DNA of 64,000 bases from Rostratula benghalensis (lineage: Eukaryota > Chordata > Aves > Charadriiformes > Rostratulidae). Position 1 is the stretch's first letter. Every line of letters begins with the position of its first letter. The DNA lies in contig VXAI01000035.1 of NCBI GenBank assembly GCA_013399305.1, positions 4,115,912 through 4,179,911 of the forward strand, written 5' to 3'. Positions 1 to 52,000 of this stretch are shown here, one piece after another. The notes under the pieces were generated by a model. That model did not search any database. It saw only the letters and a program-made list of their open reading frames with translations, and was not told the origin of the DNA. The position numbers and the translations under genes are program-made.

Positions 1-431
1 AGCTGAACAGAAGACAAGATGAAATATTTCAAGTCCTTTAAAATATGCCAGACTGGTGTTTAAAAATCTTCAAACCTTGTCTCAAAAGCAGCTGTTTAAT
101 TTCGTGTGTGTGTCCCCATGTTCCCATCATCCCAGTAATTTCCATTGAAAGCGTATTTCAGAAAATTGAAGCTGAGAATAAGAAAGAACCAGTCTGGTTT
201 CTCGTCTTCATTTGTGGGTGAGCCAAATTAGTTTGCCTTTGTATGACCTGTCCTTTGGTCATTTTCCTTCCTGCAGCTCTAATGCTTATCCCCCTGGTAG
301 ATTTACAGGGAATGGGCTTTTTGAAATACAGGCTTCGGGATTATGGGAATAGAAAGAATTTAAGCTCAGTGACTCTTTTTGTAGAGTAAGTTTCCATTCT
401 TCTGATCAGTCTGTTACTGTACTGCACTTTC
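1..431. other. Sequence beyond the ELAVL4 3' end, no feature seen
   Basis: No splice signals, coding homology or repeat recognised. It is unique-looking AT-moderate sequence before the first CR1. Confidence 0.5.
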
Positions 432-630
432 ATAGAATGGTCAGAGTTGGAAGGGACCTGAAAGATCATCCAGTTCCAATCCCTCAGCCATGGCAAGGGA
501 CTCCTTCCACTTGACCAAGTTGCTCAAAGCCCCATCCAACCTGGCCTTGAAAACCCCCAGAGATGGGGCTTCCACAACTTCTCTGGGCAACCTGTTCCAG
601 GGCCTCACCACCCTCATAGGAAAGATCCCA
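432..630 (-). mobile_element. CR1 retrotransposon 3' fragment
   Basis: The plus strand begins CATAGAATGGTCAGAGTTGG, the reverse complement of the CR1 3' end. It continues with the diagnostic avian CR1 phrases GGAAGGGACCTGAAAGATCA, CAAAGCCCCATCCAACCTGG and GGGCAACCTGTTCCAG. The element is therefore on the minus strand, truncated at its 5' end as most CR1 copies are. It looks relatively young because these phrases are nearly intact. The right border is approximate. The open frames crossing it are chance frames. Confidence 0.9.
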
Positions 631-2444
631 TGTGAATGTCTTCAGCACACCAGTGGCATACCATGCATCTAGGAAATATCCCAGAAATGCCTGTGGCACC
701 AGTGTACCTGTTCTCCTGGTTGCTGAGGGCATCAACCCCAGTGCACCTGGGATGAAAGTGGTTTCTTTAGCCTGGGGCCAGGGGGCTGCACTGCAGCAAT
801 GCCCCAGTAGCACTCCACAGGACTGGTGTATGCATCTTCTCACATGTGGTTGGGGCCATTTGTTTCCTTCCCACGCAAGTTTCTTTTTACCCACATGTGA
901 TTTACCCCCATACAAGTTACTGAAGCTCAGCTGGATGAGCTCAATCACATCTTCTGGGTTCTTTTAAGAAGTCAGTTATTTTTAGAGAAGAGATACCAGA
1001 TTAGTCTGGGACATCAGGGCTTTTGTAAAGTTATATTGGATTTGACCTCCTTTCATTTTGAACAATGACTTTCTGCTGGGCTGTGACCTCCATCTGCAAG
1101 ATCTCCAGGGCAGGGAGCAAATTTTTTCTGTCACATGCTGACCTGGCTTTACCTCTGATGTCCATGGTCATGTAAGAGAGGTGTAAGTTACCAGCCTTGC
1201 CTGGCTCCCGCTACTGGTGATGGAGAAAGGGGGTTCCCTGAGGCACCTTCTTAGTGTGCCTCATCCCACTAATTACCCTGAGGTTGATTAAAGTACCCAT
1301 TGCTCTGGAGGTGCAGCACATCCAGCCCCCTGCCCAACCATCCCAATGGAGACCATTAATCACACCAGAGCACACACCTGCATTTAGCTGCTGACTTCCC
1401 ATAGCATAACACATAAGAGCAGCTCACTGCTCTAATGAATATTCCACACCATCCTTTCCAACACACACTCCCCTCTCCCTCCATCCAGAGCCCATTACTG
1501 TGCCCAAGGTAGTCTGAAGTGGAATATGAAGTGAACACACTTGAAACACCCTCCCCCAGGTGATTTTCCATTTATGCAGCAGGCTTGCTAATTGCAGAAA
1601 GAGTGATTATCCTTTCAGGAAAGAAATATAAAACTTGATTACTCTGAATGAGTGTTAGTGAAATTTGGTTCTGATCCCAGCTGGGCAGAAATTGTGTTTC
1701 AGCAAGACTTTCTAAAAACACTCTCAAAGAATCAGTGTAACTTGACATGGGGCCCTCAGTGACCACTTTTATCCAGCACACATTGATGATAGTCTCAAAA
1801 GGGGGAGTGAATTTTACATTCCAGGTCTGTAAAAGCCCTTTCCTTGTGTTACACACCTGTGTGAGCTTTTGTACAGCTCACATAAACTCACTTAGGTGAG
1901 CTGTATGGAATGGAGAAATAGGTTTCTTACACCAAGGAGATGTAGAATGTCAGCAGCCCACCTTTAAGCAGAAGCAGGAAAATAATCTGGATCAAAACTG
2001 GCCTCTCTGAAGTCAACAGCACCACACCAGTGTGTACAGTCACAGTTCTGCCTTAAGAACATTCAGACTGTACAGTGGTTTTCCTCTCACTCCTTTCCTG
2101 ACAGCGTAAGGTACACAGATGAAAGGACAGGAAAAAAAAATTAGGCAACAACCTTAACATGCTCTGACGTTGTGCTATTTTACAACAAACACCATGTCCT
2201 GTGGTTTGTTCTTAAATGGAAAGGGCTTCAGCATGTTGTAAAGTGTACATATATATGTATATCGAAGTGTGTGCATATACATATATGGGGATGGAAGGAT
2301 GGTGTTTGTCAGAGCTGAGTCTTTAAGCTGAGCAAATGAACGTCTGCATTTCACTGTGGAATGGGCAGGTTGACCTAAGGATGAGTTAAGCAAGCTGGAA
2401 ATGTAAGAACAGACCTGAAGTTAATTATTATAGCCAACATGGTA
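631..2444. other. Sequence between the CR1 fragment and the ELAVL4 3' end, nothing recognised
   Basis: Short open frames on both strands (up to 111 residues) show no recognisable domain, and some run out of the CR1. There is a TA/CA-rich stretch at about 2248-2285. No promoter, exon or RNA gene can be supported. Confidence 0.5.
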
Positions 2445-2467
2445 ACTTAATCTCACAAAAACACGAG

Positions 2468-2473
2468 TTTATT
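2468..2473 (-). terminator. Candidate distal poly(A) signal AATAAA
   Basis: On the minus strand the sequence reads ATTAATAAACTCGTGTTTTT followed by GTGAG. This is a canonical hexamer with a GU/U-rich stretch immediately downstream, the layout of a cleavage and polyadenylation site. It would give a 3' UTR of about 3.2 kb. Actual use cannot be seen from sequence. Confidence 0.5.
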
Positions 2474-3200
2474 AATAGGTGAAGGAGCTGAAGAACCACA
2501 CGGTCCATCCAGCCCTCTGATAGAGTTTTCCTAATCTCAGTTACGAAATCCAATGCTGCAGTTTTACAAGGTACATATTCTCAATTAGTGAATGGTTACA
2601 GAACAAAAACATGAAGTGAATATTTGTATTAATGGGATTCAAACAAGTCAACTGAAAGAAGTACCAACTCTAGTTATAACACATGGTGAAAAGAATCAAA
2701 TTTGGAATGTGATCATATATACTGTTGTACAGCAGATAATATGTACACTGTTTCATATTGCATGACATTCATAGCATATTCATAGAAAAGTCAAACTAAA
2801 TGATGGCTTAAAAATTGTAGTAATGCCAAAATTTGCTTGCTACTTTTGTTAAGTGTTGATATTGACTGAGTTAATATTTTCATCGTGTAAAAATACTGTA
2901 TATAATAGAAATCCGTCAGTATCTTCCACATTCAAATAAAGTTACAGTTACAGTTTGGTATTTGGTGTTCAACATCTTAAATTAAATGGCAGATTCTTTC
3001 TAGCCTTCAGAAGGAAAAAAACCAAACAACCAAATAATGAATATGCTCAATCTGGTTTGACTAGAACATTTCTCTCTTGAAGACCTTGCTTCTGAAATCA
3101 GAGTCTAACATCTACCTCGGTTGAGGTGTGGCTGGGATCACTAAAACATCTGAACACGGTTAAAAAGGTGGAAAGTCCATAGCCATTCTACACACTTTCA

Positions 3201-3206
3201 TTTATT
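3201..3206 (-). terminator. Candidate alternative poly(A) signal AATAAA
   Basis: The minus strand reads GACAATAAATGAAAGTGTGT, a canonical hexamer with GTGTGT shortly downstream. Use of this site would give a 3' UTR of about 2.4 kb, close to what I recall for mammalian HuD mRNAs. It may be the main or an alternative site. Confidence 0.45.
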
Positions 3207-4195
3207 GTCTGGACAATTAAAGTACAAATAATTCAAACACAACAAGGTTATGAAAAAAACATTTACAATACTTTCCCTCAGAAATGATCTAAACTAGCAA
3301 GGTTAACATGAAGTCATTCATTATAACTAAAGTATACAACTGCCTGGTCCTAAGAAAGATTTTTTAAATTATTATTATTATTCAGATAGTAAAACACATC
3401 GTAGAGAAAAGATTCTGACATGCCTTCCCCACTAATGCTTAGCAAATGCATCAAAACTTTCCCAGCAAACTGCGCTCATTCATAGCAGATGATGTATAAA
3501 GGTTTCCCTGAACATTGAATGAGTGTTCCTTTAAACTAAAATCTAACATTGTTAAAGTAAAAAACTGATAAAATTATGATGCAGCCTTTGCTTTAGTTAT
3601 TTGTCTACTACAAAAGTTTGCCTCTTCAGTGTGAAAAAACAATACTTAGTCTACATGCAGTTAGTGGGTATAGCATGGAAAAAATGCACAAAATAAGCAC
3701 AAGTTATAAATAACCATAACGTTTTATTACCATTAAGACTAAACTTGTATTGAAAAGATTTTATATAACAAGACAAGAAAAGCAATAGCAAATTTAACTA
3801 TCAACTAGATTATGCATAGCGAGTAACTGTTTCTAGTACTCAGGGAAGAGCATGACCCTTTTTTGTTTTAAATATATAACCGTACAAAGCACAAACATAC
3901 TAAAATGATCAGTGCACTGGACATGGGAGAGCACCCCCTCAGTCATTTTGTTCCCTTAGCTCTGTTTTCCCCAATCTGAATTACATTAAAATAAAGACCC
4001 AGTTGTTTTCTTTTCTACTGTGCAGTAAGAAAAAATATTCACAACAAACATGACAATATATCAAACAATATTTCTACACAAGTTACCTTGATACCTCTGT
4101 CACTTAAGTATCATAAGAAAACATTTTAAGACATATACAAACAAAACTAGCAAAGTGTTACAACTTATAATAAATTAACCAAAAGAAAAAATAAC

Positions 4196-4241
4196 TTTAT
4201 ATATATATATATTTATATTATATATACACATACACACACAA
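4196..4241. repeat. (TA)n/(CA)n microsatellite in the 3' UTR
   Basis: Simple sequence of TATATA units passes into ACACAC on the plus strand. It would appear as UA and GU repeats in the mRNA. The length is probably polymorphic. Confidence 0.8.
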
Positions 4242-5571
4242 CAAAATGACACAATAATATGCTTCTTCCCATAGTTTAAGTAAACAAATAAGTAGACTAG
4301 CCAAACTAGCTATATTTGATTTTGGCCATATGCATCACATCGGCAATTAAATAAATAAGTGTTTCAAGCAACATAAACAGTGTTCCAAATGTGCCAACAC
4401 AGCCCAATTATATTAGCTTGGGCTATAAAGTGAATTTGAAAATTCTTAACAAATTTAAAGCAAATGTAGTTTTTTTTTTCTAAACACATTACATTTAACT
4501 ATGATACTAAGATATGTAAATAATTTTGTAGCACCTACTGCTCAAACCAAGGAAGTTTTTGATCAAAAAATTAATTTTTTTAACTTTTGTTCTGCTGATA
4601 TCCCATACTGATGACTTAAAGAAAAACCGTCTTGCAACTCATCTCCTTGCTTTTGGGTTTTGACTGTGGGTAACTGCGTGCCTGGGAAGAACACTCTCCC
4701 GTACTGTATTTAATATTTTTTATTACATGCTATGAAAAGATACGAAGATCATCTGTTTGTAGCCCATCCTTCAAAAAACAATCTACTAATCCAGTTTAAA
4801 ACACACATCTTGATCTCTAAAAAGTTACCAGTGCAGTATGAACATGACAAAGTTGTCAATTTCCCCTAAATTAGCCAGTCAAAATATTTTTTCTCAAATC
4901 CAGATTCTCTTGTAAAAATTCTTTATATTTTATAAAAATAGATTTTTCTTGAAACCCATTTTCAGCAAAGAGACCACCTCTTTGGCAACATTGTTAATGT
5001 TATTTAAATTGTTATGTCATCAGGTATCCCCCTTTACCCCATTCCCTAACAGAAGACTGTTTAGTTCACATGATACAAAAGAAAAAAGGAAAAATAAAAA
5101 AAGTTGCAAAATTATGTTTTTCTTTTTGCAATTTTTATTGTTCCTCTTTAATTTTTGTGGGGGGTTTACCAATCTGATTCAATCAATGTTTTGAAAAAAC
5201 AGAAAAGAAAACAGAAAGCTTTTTTCTCGCTTTTAATCCCATTAGTTTGTAAAAATTGTTTTTGTTTTATTATTTTTTCAAATGAGTGAATGGTCATCTT
5301 AAAAAGACCCACCTTCAAGGAAGGTAGTAAAACTAGCTGGCCGGGTAAAAATCCCTGCACATTGTTATCTATGTATATTATATTCAACAACGACAGCTAT
5401 GAAAGAACATTCAATGCATCAAAGGTTTTTTTTTTTTCTAAGCATTATAAAATCCTTTCCTGTTCCTCACAGGATATCCAATGTTTTAATACTTAGGCAA
5501 CACTGGCTTATAAAGTCCATGGTTGAATATAAGCCTTGAAGAGTTTTTTTTTTTGTGTTTTGTTTTGTTCG

Positions 5572-5597
5572 TATATATATTTATATATATATATTTT
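5572..5597. repeat. (TA)n-rich tract just after the ELAVL4 stop
   Basis: A run of TA dinucleotides interrupted by TTTA lies 21-46 nt past the stop codon, beside a T/G-rich tract at 5544-5569. It would be an AU-rich stretch at the start of the 3' UTR. Confidence 0.8.
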
Positions 5598-5617
5598 AGT
5601 AAGTAAGGATATGAAAT

Positions 5618-46064
<40,447 letters not shown>

Positions 46065-49000
46065 CTACATCAAAATAAGAGAAGGGAGAAAGAAAAAACC
46101 CTGTAAGTTTCATAGATACAATAGCTATTTTTAAAGATACAAACGAATGAGTAGGTAGCATTCATGGCCAATTTAGATACTTCAACAAAAAAAAAAACCA
46201 ACCCGGCTTGATTCCTCTGTTATTGTTGCAAAGTAGGTCATGCTAGTCTTTAGCTGTGAGCATATACTAAGATGCAGTTAAAAAAACCTTCTTTTTTGTT
46301 AATGCAAAGCTGATTCCTGCTTTCATCACACAGCCATTTTCACAAATGTAAATTTAAACCACATAAATTTAATTATAATTTAAGGTAATAATCATAATTA
46401 AAATTATAGTTCCATTAAATCAGATGAAGTATGTGTATGGCTCTATGTGAAAAGGTAAAATATTTTACCTATTTAATAACTGTATCACAGAGTGCAATGA
46501 CAACAACATTAACCAGGCACAGTCAATCTGCAGCGTGCCATCATTCAGACTGCCTTCAATTAATGAACTCCGTGTCCCAAGACATACCATTTACTGGTTC
46601 CAGTGATGACCTATATTCTCCAGTTATATTTCTCACTAAAGAACTGACACCTCTTTAAATAATAAAGCCCTGGATTTGCAATCTTCAGAGATACAAAGGT
46701 CTTCACATATTTACCAGAATCAAAAAGGTTTAATCAAAGACAGACTTCTCAGGCACAGGTGCAGGCAGGAATTTTAACAAGCACAGCTATCTTGAAATGC
46801 GAAACTCCCAATTTTCACAGAAGAGACTCAAATAGACCTTACCAAAAAATGACAAATAAGAATCCAGCCCAGCCAAAGCGCATGCAGGACAGTAGCCCCA
46901 TTGTCACCAGTGCCACCAGTCACATGAGTAAAGCTGCCTGCATGTTTCTCTGCAGGCTGAGGACTGAAAAATGCAGGTTTTTATCTGAAAGTGGCACAGA
47001 CCAAGAAGGGAATTGGAAAAATCTGTGTACTTCAAGCTTTTCCTATAGGAAAATAGGTATTTGCCTCTCCCATAGCTTTCAGCCCATCTTCACTGTCACC
47101 AGTGCTGACAAGGGAAGGACATCATCTTAAATCTCAAACGTAGATAAATTAAAGCAATGCAAATGGTGGCTTCTGTGAAGTTCACAACACGCAGCTTTGC
47201 TGGTTTCTCTTATCAAAGAGCATCCCTGGGATGGGCTCAGCCTCTGTCCATCTAAGAGTCCATAATCAAACTGCTGCCCCAGGCAAGAGACTCCACCGCC
47301 CCGGGACAGGGACAAGCATGGGGACAACCCAGGGCTAAGACACCACACACTCTGAACCTTGTGTTCATCTGATCCCATAATTATTATAATTACTCAAGAC
47401 TTAATTTGTTTTCTTTTTTAAATCCAGGGAGGTATATGTTGTGACAAATTAGGCCTGTAATTCACCAGGGTGGGGGGACACACACCAAAAAAAAATATTC
47501 TAAAATTAACCACATGAGGAAGGTTCAGACTAAATAGGTTACATTCTGGTCTAATTTTTAATTGAAATGCTGCAGTGTTAGTTTAAGGCTTCATTTAGGA
47601 AATAACCCTCTTTTTTATCAATGGAAATAAGTTTTGAATTACTGTTATTTTTCATTATCAGTCTCAGGAATGGCTACTTGGTTGAACAATTTTTTAATAA
47701 AAAGAAACCACATCACATTGCGCTTTACAGAAAGTCCTTAAACCACATAGCGGCACCACTTGGAAAATAAATCCCATAAAAATAGTAACAACTTGAAAGA
47801 AATTGGCACATCCAAACCGGAATCCCTCTGCCAATTTTGCCAGCCGTGTGGCACTGAGCTCTGACGTCTCCCGTCAAGCTGTACCAGCCCCTTACACTCC
47901 TCCTCCAAGACTTTTACCCGGTATCAGCCATATTTCCTTTGGTTGGTGGGTCGAATTCCACACCCCCCCCATCCAATTTCATACATGTATTTACTCACAT
48001 ACAACTAAGTGCTTCAGATGCTGTTAAATTGTTTGGCTGGGGATTCCAGCTGGAAGGACCATCCCTTGGTCTCCACACCCCCACCACCCAGATGCACCAT
48101 CCCACCCCCCCCCATCTCCCCCCTGCTCCAGACACAGACCCCAACTCTGAGTTTTGCTACCAGCCTGCTGCAGATCAGGGCGTCGCATCCCAAGGCTCAC
48201 ACGCTTCTGCTGGGCACACTGTGCTCACGTGTGCTTTTATCCACATCAACTCAATTAAAATCGAGGAGGGAGGGGGGGCAGAAATTCCAGTTCTGCCAAT
48301 AAGACTAGGGAGAAGGTGAGTGAAGCAGCTGATGGTCAGCTGCAGCTTTCCACAGGCGTTTAAGTCACCTGATCTTATACATTTCCAAAGCAAAAAGCCC
48401 CCAAACAAGGTAAACTGCAATTTCAGAGCTGCTCCTGCCCTTCTAAAACACGCAAAACCACCACACCACGGCTTCCAGTCACAGCAGAAGCAGGACTTCA
48501 GCACAAGGCACGGAGGAAGGTACATCATCTATTATTAGCAACAGACAAAAGCTATCTACAGTTCCCCACAACAAACAATAACCTTGGATTTCTTACTAAT
48601 CTGTGAAAGAGAACAGAATTTGGAACTGGCTGGTGTCCTACTTAGGCATTTTTCACACTTTTTAGTTTAATTACATCTTCAGCATGCTTACCTTACACAC
48701 CAAGAAAATAAACAGAAATCACCTCATTTTTTAAACACATTCTGAACATTAAGAGTACGCTGCTCTGTAAAAATCCATTCTTGAATTACATTTCCTCACA
48801 CAGTACTTCATCAAAATAACTTGGCATAAACTACCATTGCCCCAGGTGCCAGGTTTTCTTCCTAGTTACTTTCACCCAACTCCAATTAGGTTTTCCTGAT
48901 TTTTCTATGGTAGAGAAGAAAATCAAGGCACTTATTTGCCCTTCAAGTTATTGCCAAGTTGTAAGTTACTGAAAAATCAACTTGCTGCATAGAAGGAAAA

Positions 49001-52000
49001 AAAAGAGAGATAGTTCTTCAGCACTTCTCCCTATCCATTCAAAGTGTTTATGATTAATTATTTCAGATGGTATTTTTTTATTGCATAATTTTAAGCCTCC
49101 ATTTACAGTGTGCTTTCTGTTCAAAAGCAGTTAGGTACCTGGGTTTTGCATCTGAAGTTCTTACAGGCACACAGCATACTTGTTTTACATGTACATACTG
49201 ATTCACATTAGTAAAGACTTAAGATTATTAATATTACCAAAAAGGTAAGCCTTAGCTCCCCTTTCCAATCATTCTGCCTCCCCCCTACACATCGGGGGGT
49301 CAAATCCACTGTCAGGAGTTCAGTGTCCATGCACTGGGACATTTATTGTCAATGACTATTTTCAATATTAACATGTTGTTGATCCCACACTCAGCACATT
49401 ACATAAGAGCAACACTATTTGCTCTTTTTCTTCCATCCAATCACTTAGATTTTTTTTAAAATTCAGAACCTGTTTCCCAGTATGAACATTTTTGAAAGAT
49501 ATTCCAGTTTCCTGGGCACACAGTTAAATTTCATTGTGTTTTAATTACTGGTAATAACTTTTAACACAAAGTACTGGGCTGTAATTTGATTCTATTAAAA
49601 ATATTGAAGGAGGCCCTAAGACTGTTTAACTCATCAAGGGCTTATTTGGATACAGATAAATATAGAAAATCCAACACTGACTCAACCCCAATGTTAAATT
49701 TTTTTTTTAACAAATACACTCTTAACCCATGAAGATTAGTAATACACTTTGATACATGCCACTTAAAATTAGCAACATCTCTATGGCTTCTATAGACCTC
49801 CTCTGACCCAATTTATACAGCCACTACTGGTCTTGAAATTACAGCAAGAATGCCACATACAAGGACATTCACATGCTACTGGTATAAAAAGAGGTTTTGT
49901 TTGGGGTTTGAGGGGTTTTTTTTTGGCAACAACTCACCAAACTCCCATTACTGCAACACCATGTTCTAGATACAGGATAACAGTATCTTTGAAGAATACG
50001 TTGCAGTTGCTGTTGGTAGACATCGATAATTTAGCCACCAATAATTTGAATATTCTATCTTTATAACATCAGAAAAAAAGTACTATGTGACAGGCACTTC
50101 TTAAGTTAAAGGCAACCCGTATTTTAAATCCTGAATGCATTTCATCAGACTGCTGCGTTTAAAAATGACTTCTTGGTGTACTACTTTTCTCAGTATGGTA
50201 ATGCACCAGCAAAGTACGACGTATTTTAGGTTGACAGATTTCAAAGAAATGCTGTGCTGCTCAGGAATATGCTCAGCATAAGCTTTGCCAGTGTTTTGCA
50301 AAACACTGCTTACCAAAAAGCTCGGTGTAACCCCTCCTATATAACATCAGTGACAAATACCCATTACAGCAACTCCTACATTACAAGTAATATTTCTGAA
50401 ATACCTGTCATATTCTTCCCCCCCCAATTGATTTCAATTAATTTCAATTTATTCTTGCTGGAGTATTAGCTCCAACAATAATGCAAAGAATACCTGTATG
50501 TATAAACACAACTATCTGAATGCTTAAACAAGCTAAAGTAACTGACATTAATCTTCGGTTATTACAGTAAATGTGACATCCATCTACTATTACAAAGCAC
50601 AGTTAATGAATCATTTAGAAAACTACCCACAGACTGATTAAGAGAGTCTTATCTCCCTACTGCATGCATAAACAATAGCCAATGGCTCAATAAATGTAAA
50701 TATAGATGCTTTATATTTACAAAAATTTGTTCTCAGCAGTCTAAAAGGAGGCCTGCATGTTGAACTGACTGTCACACTGAAAGGAGCTTGTATTCAGAAA
50801 ATAATTAGTACCCATTCTTGCTATCTGAATTACATATACTCCACTGCCCATATTCTACAATAAACACAGTGAATTTGGTATCCTTGCAAAAAATATAAGT
50901 AAAAATTAAAAACCTTAATAATAAGCACTATTTATAGACACTGAAGAGGTTTTTTTAAACACACCACAAGCAATCCTTTCCTAACATCAAAGTCTGATAA
51001 GTTCTCCATAAAACTATGGAGAATTCACACGGAGATATCTATTTAGAGAACTAAGTCAAAAAAGTTATCTATGAATAACAAACTGTTCACAACACCTAAA
51101 TACCAAGAAAAATTATCATGGTAAACTACACCACATGAAGAATTCATGAGGTCTAATTTTATATTATTTCTAAGTGTTCGTTAATGAACAAACTCAGAAC
51201 ATTCTCCCATAAAAAAGAATTTAGATAAATAATGCAAAGCTCCTACTTTATCTAAAAAAGGCTCTTTAATTAGCATTGCAAGTTGTTCGCTTTTACAAGT
51301 AAAAAACAAATGGCACCATGGCAGAGGTCCCATAGCCATCTCCATGGAACAAGGACAACAAAAGGAAAAGAGAAACAAACAAAACCTCACAGCAAATAAG
51401 TGTAGATTCACAAAGGTTGTCCTTCAGCAACAAGAAAAAGGCTTAACTCCCAACATATCTGCTCTTTTGAATGGAAGACAGCACAGCACAAGTCTGTCCC
51501 ACAAGAACTTCTCTGCAGGTGAAAAAACCCACCTCAATTGACAGGAGCTGCTGGGTCAACCCATCCACAGCCCTCCCACCTGTGATCCCAAATGTGAACA
51601 GCTATGTGAGAACCAGAAGGTCAGTCCATAGGTATAGAGTGGACCATAGAAATAAATACATCCTAGACAAGGTCCCTGACTCCTGGACCAGCAGCTGTGT
51701 GTCCCCACCCCAGAGTCAGATGCAGCCACTGCTACTCACTTCAGGGGCACTAAGCCCACCTTGACATTTCTGCAGAATGAGGTACCTGAGCGTAAAGTCT
51801 TCAGGACCAACCACATCTTTCCACAGAGGTGTTAAAAATAGTGATTTTTTTTTTTAAACTATCCACTGGTTCAAAACCACAACTCCAGCCAGAGAAAAAA
51901 AAGCAGGTGCACCTCAACCTCACGTTACACGACATTCTTCCTACAGTGACCTTAGGAGAGGCAAAAAATGCTCTGTGCACAGCTCCAGTACAGATTTCTC

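Larger units (their letters stand above)
2445..5617 (-). other. ELAVL4: ELAVL4 3' untranslated region (about 3.2 kb, inferred extent)
   Basis: Downstream of the TGA there is 3.2 kb of AT-rich sequence with no splice or coding signal and no interspersed repeat I recognise. The left limit rests on the distal AATAAA at 2473-2468 and is an inference. Several internal AATAAA or ATTAAA hexamers occur (for example 5272-5267, 5139-5134, 4724-4719, 3728-3723, 3206-3201), so shorter 3' ends are possible. It contains (TA)n-rich tracts at 5572-5597 and 4196-4241 and, read on the mRNA strand, U-rich tracts at 5103-5077 and about 5222-5185. Long AU-rich 3' UTRs are typical of ELAV-family mRNAs. Confidence 0.65.

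Noticed and set aside
484..967. Frames of 154 and 111 codons at the left edge
   Set aside because: They start inside or run through the CR1 3' fragment, which is non-coding, and continue into unique sequence without homology.
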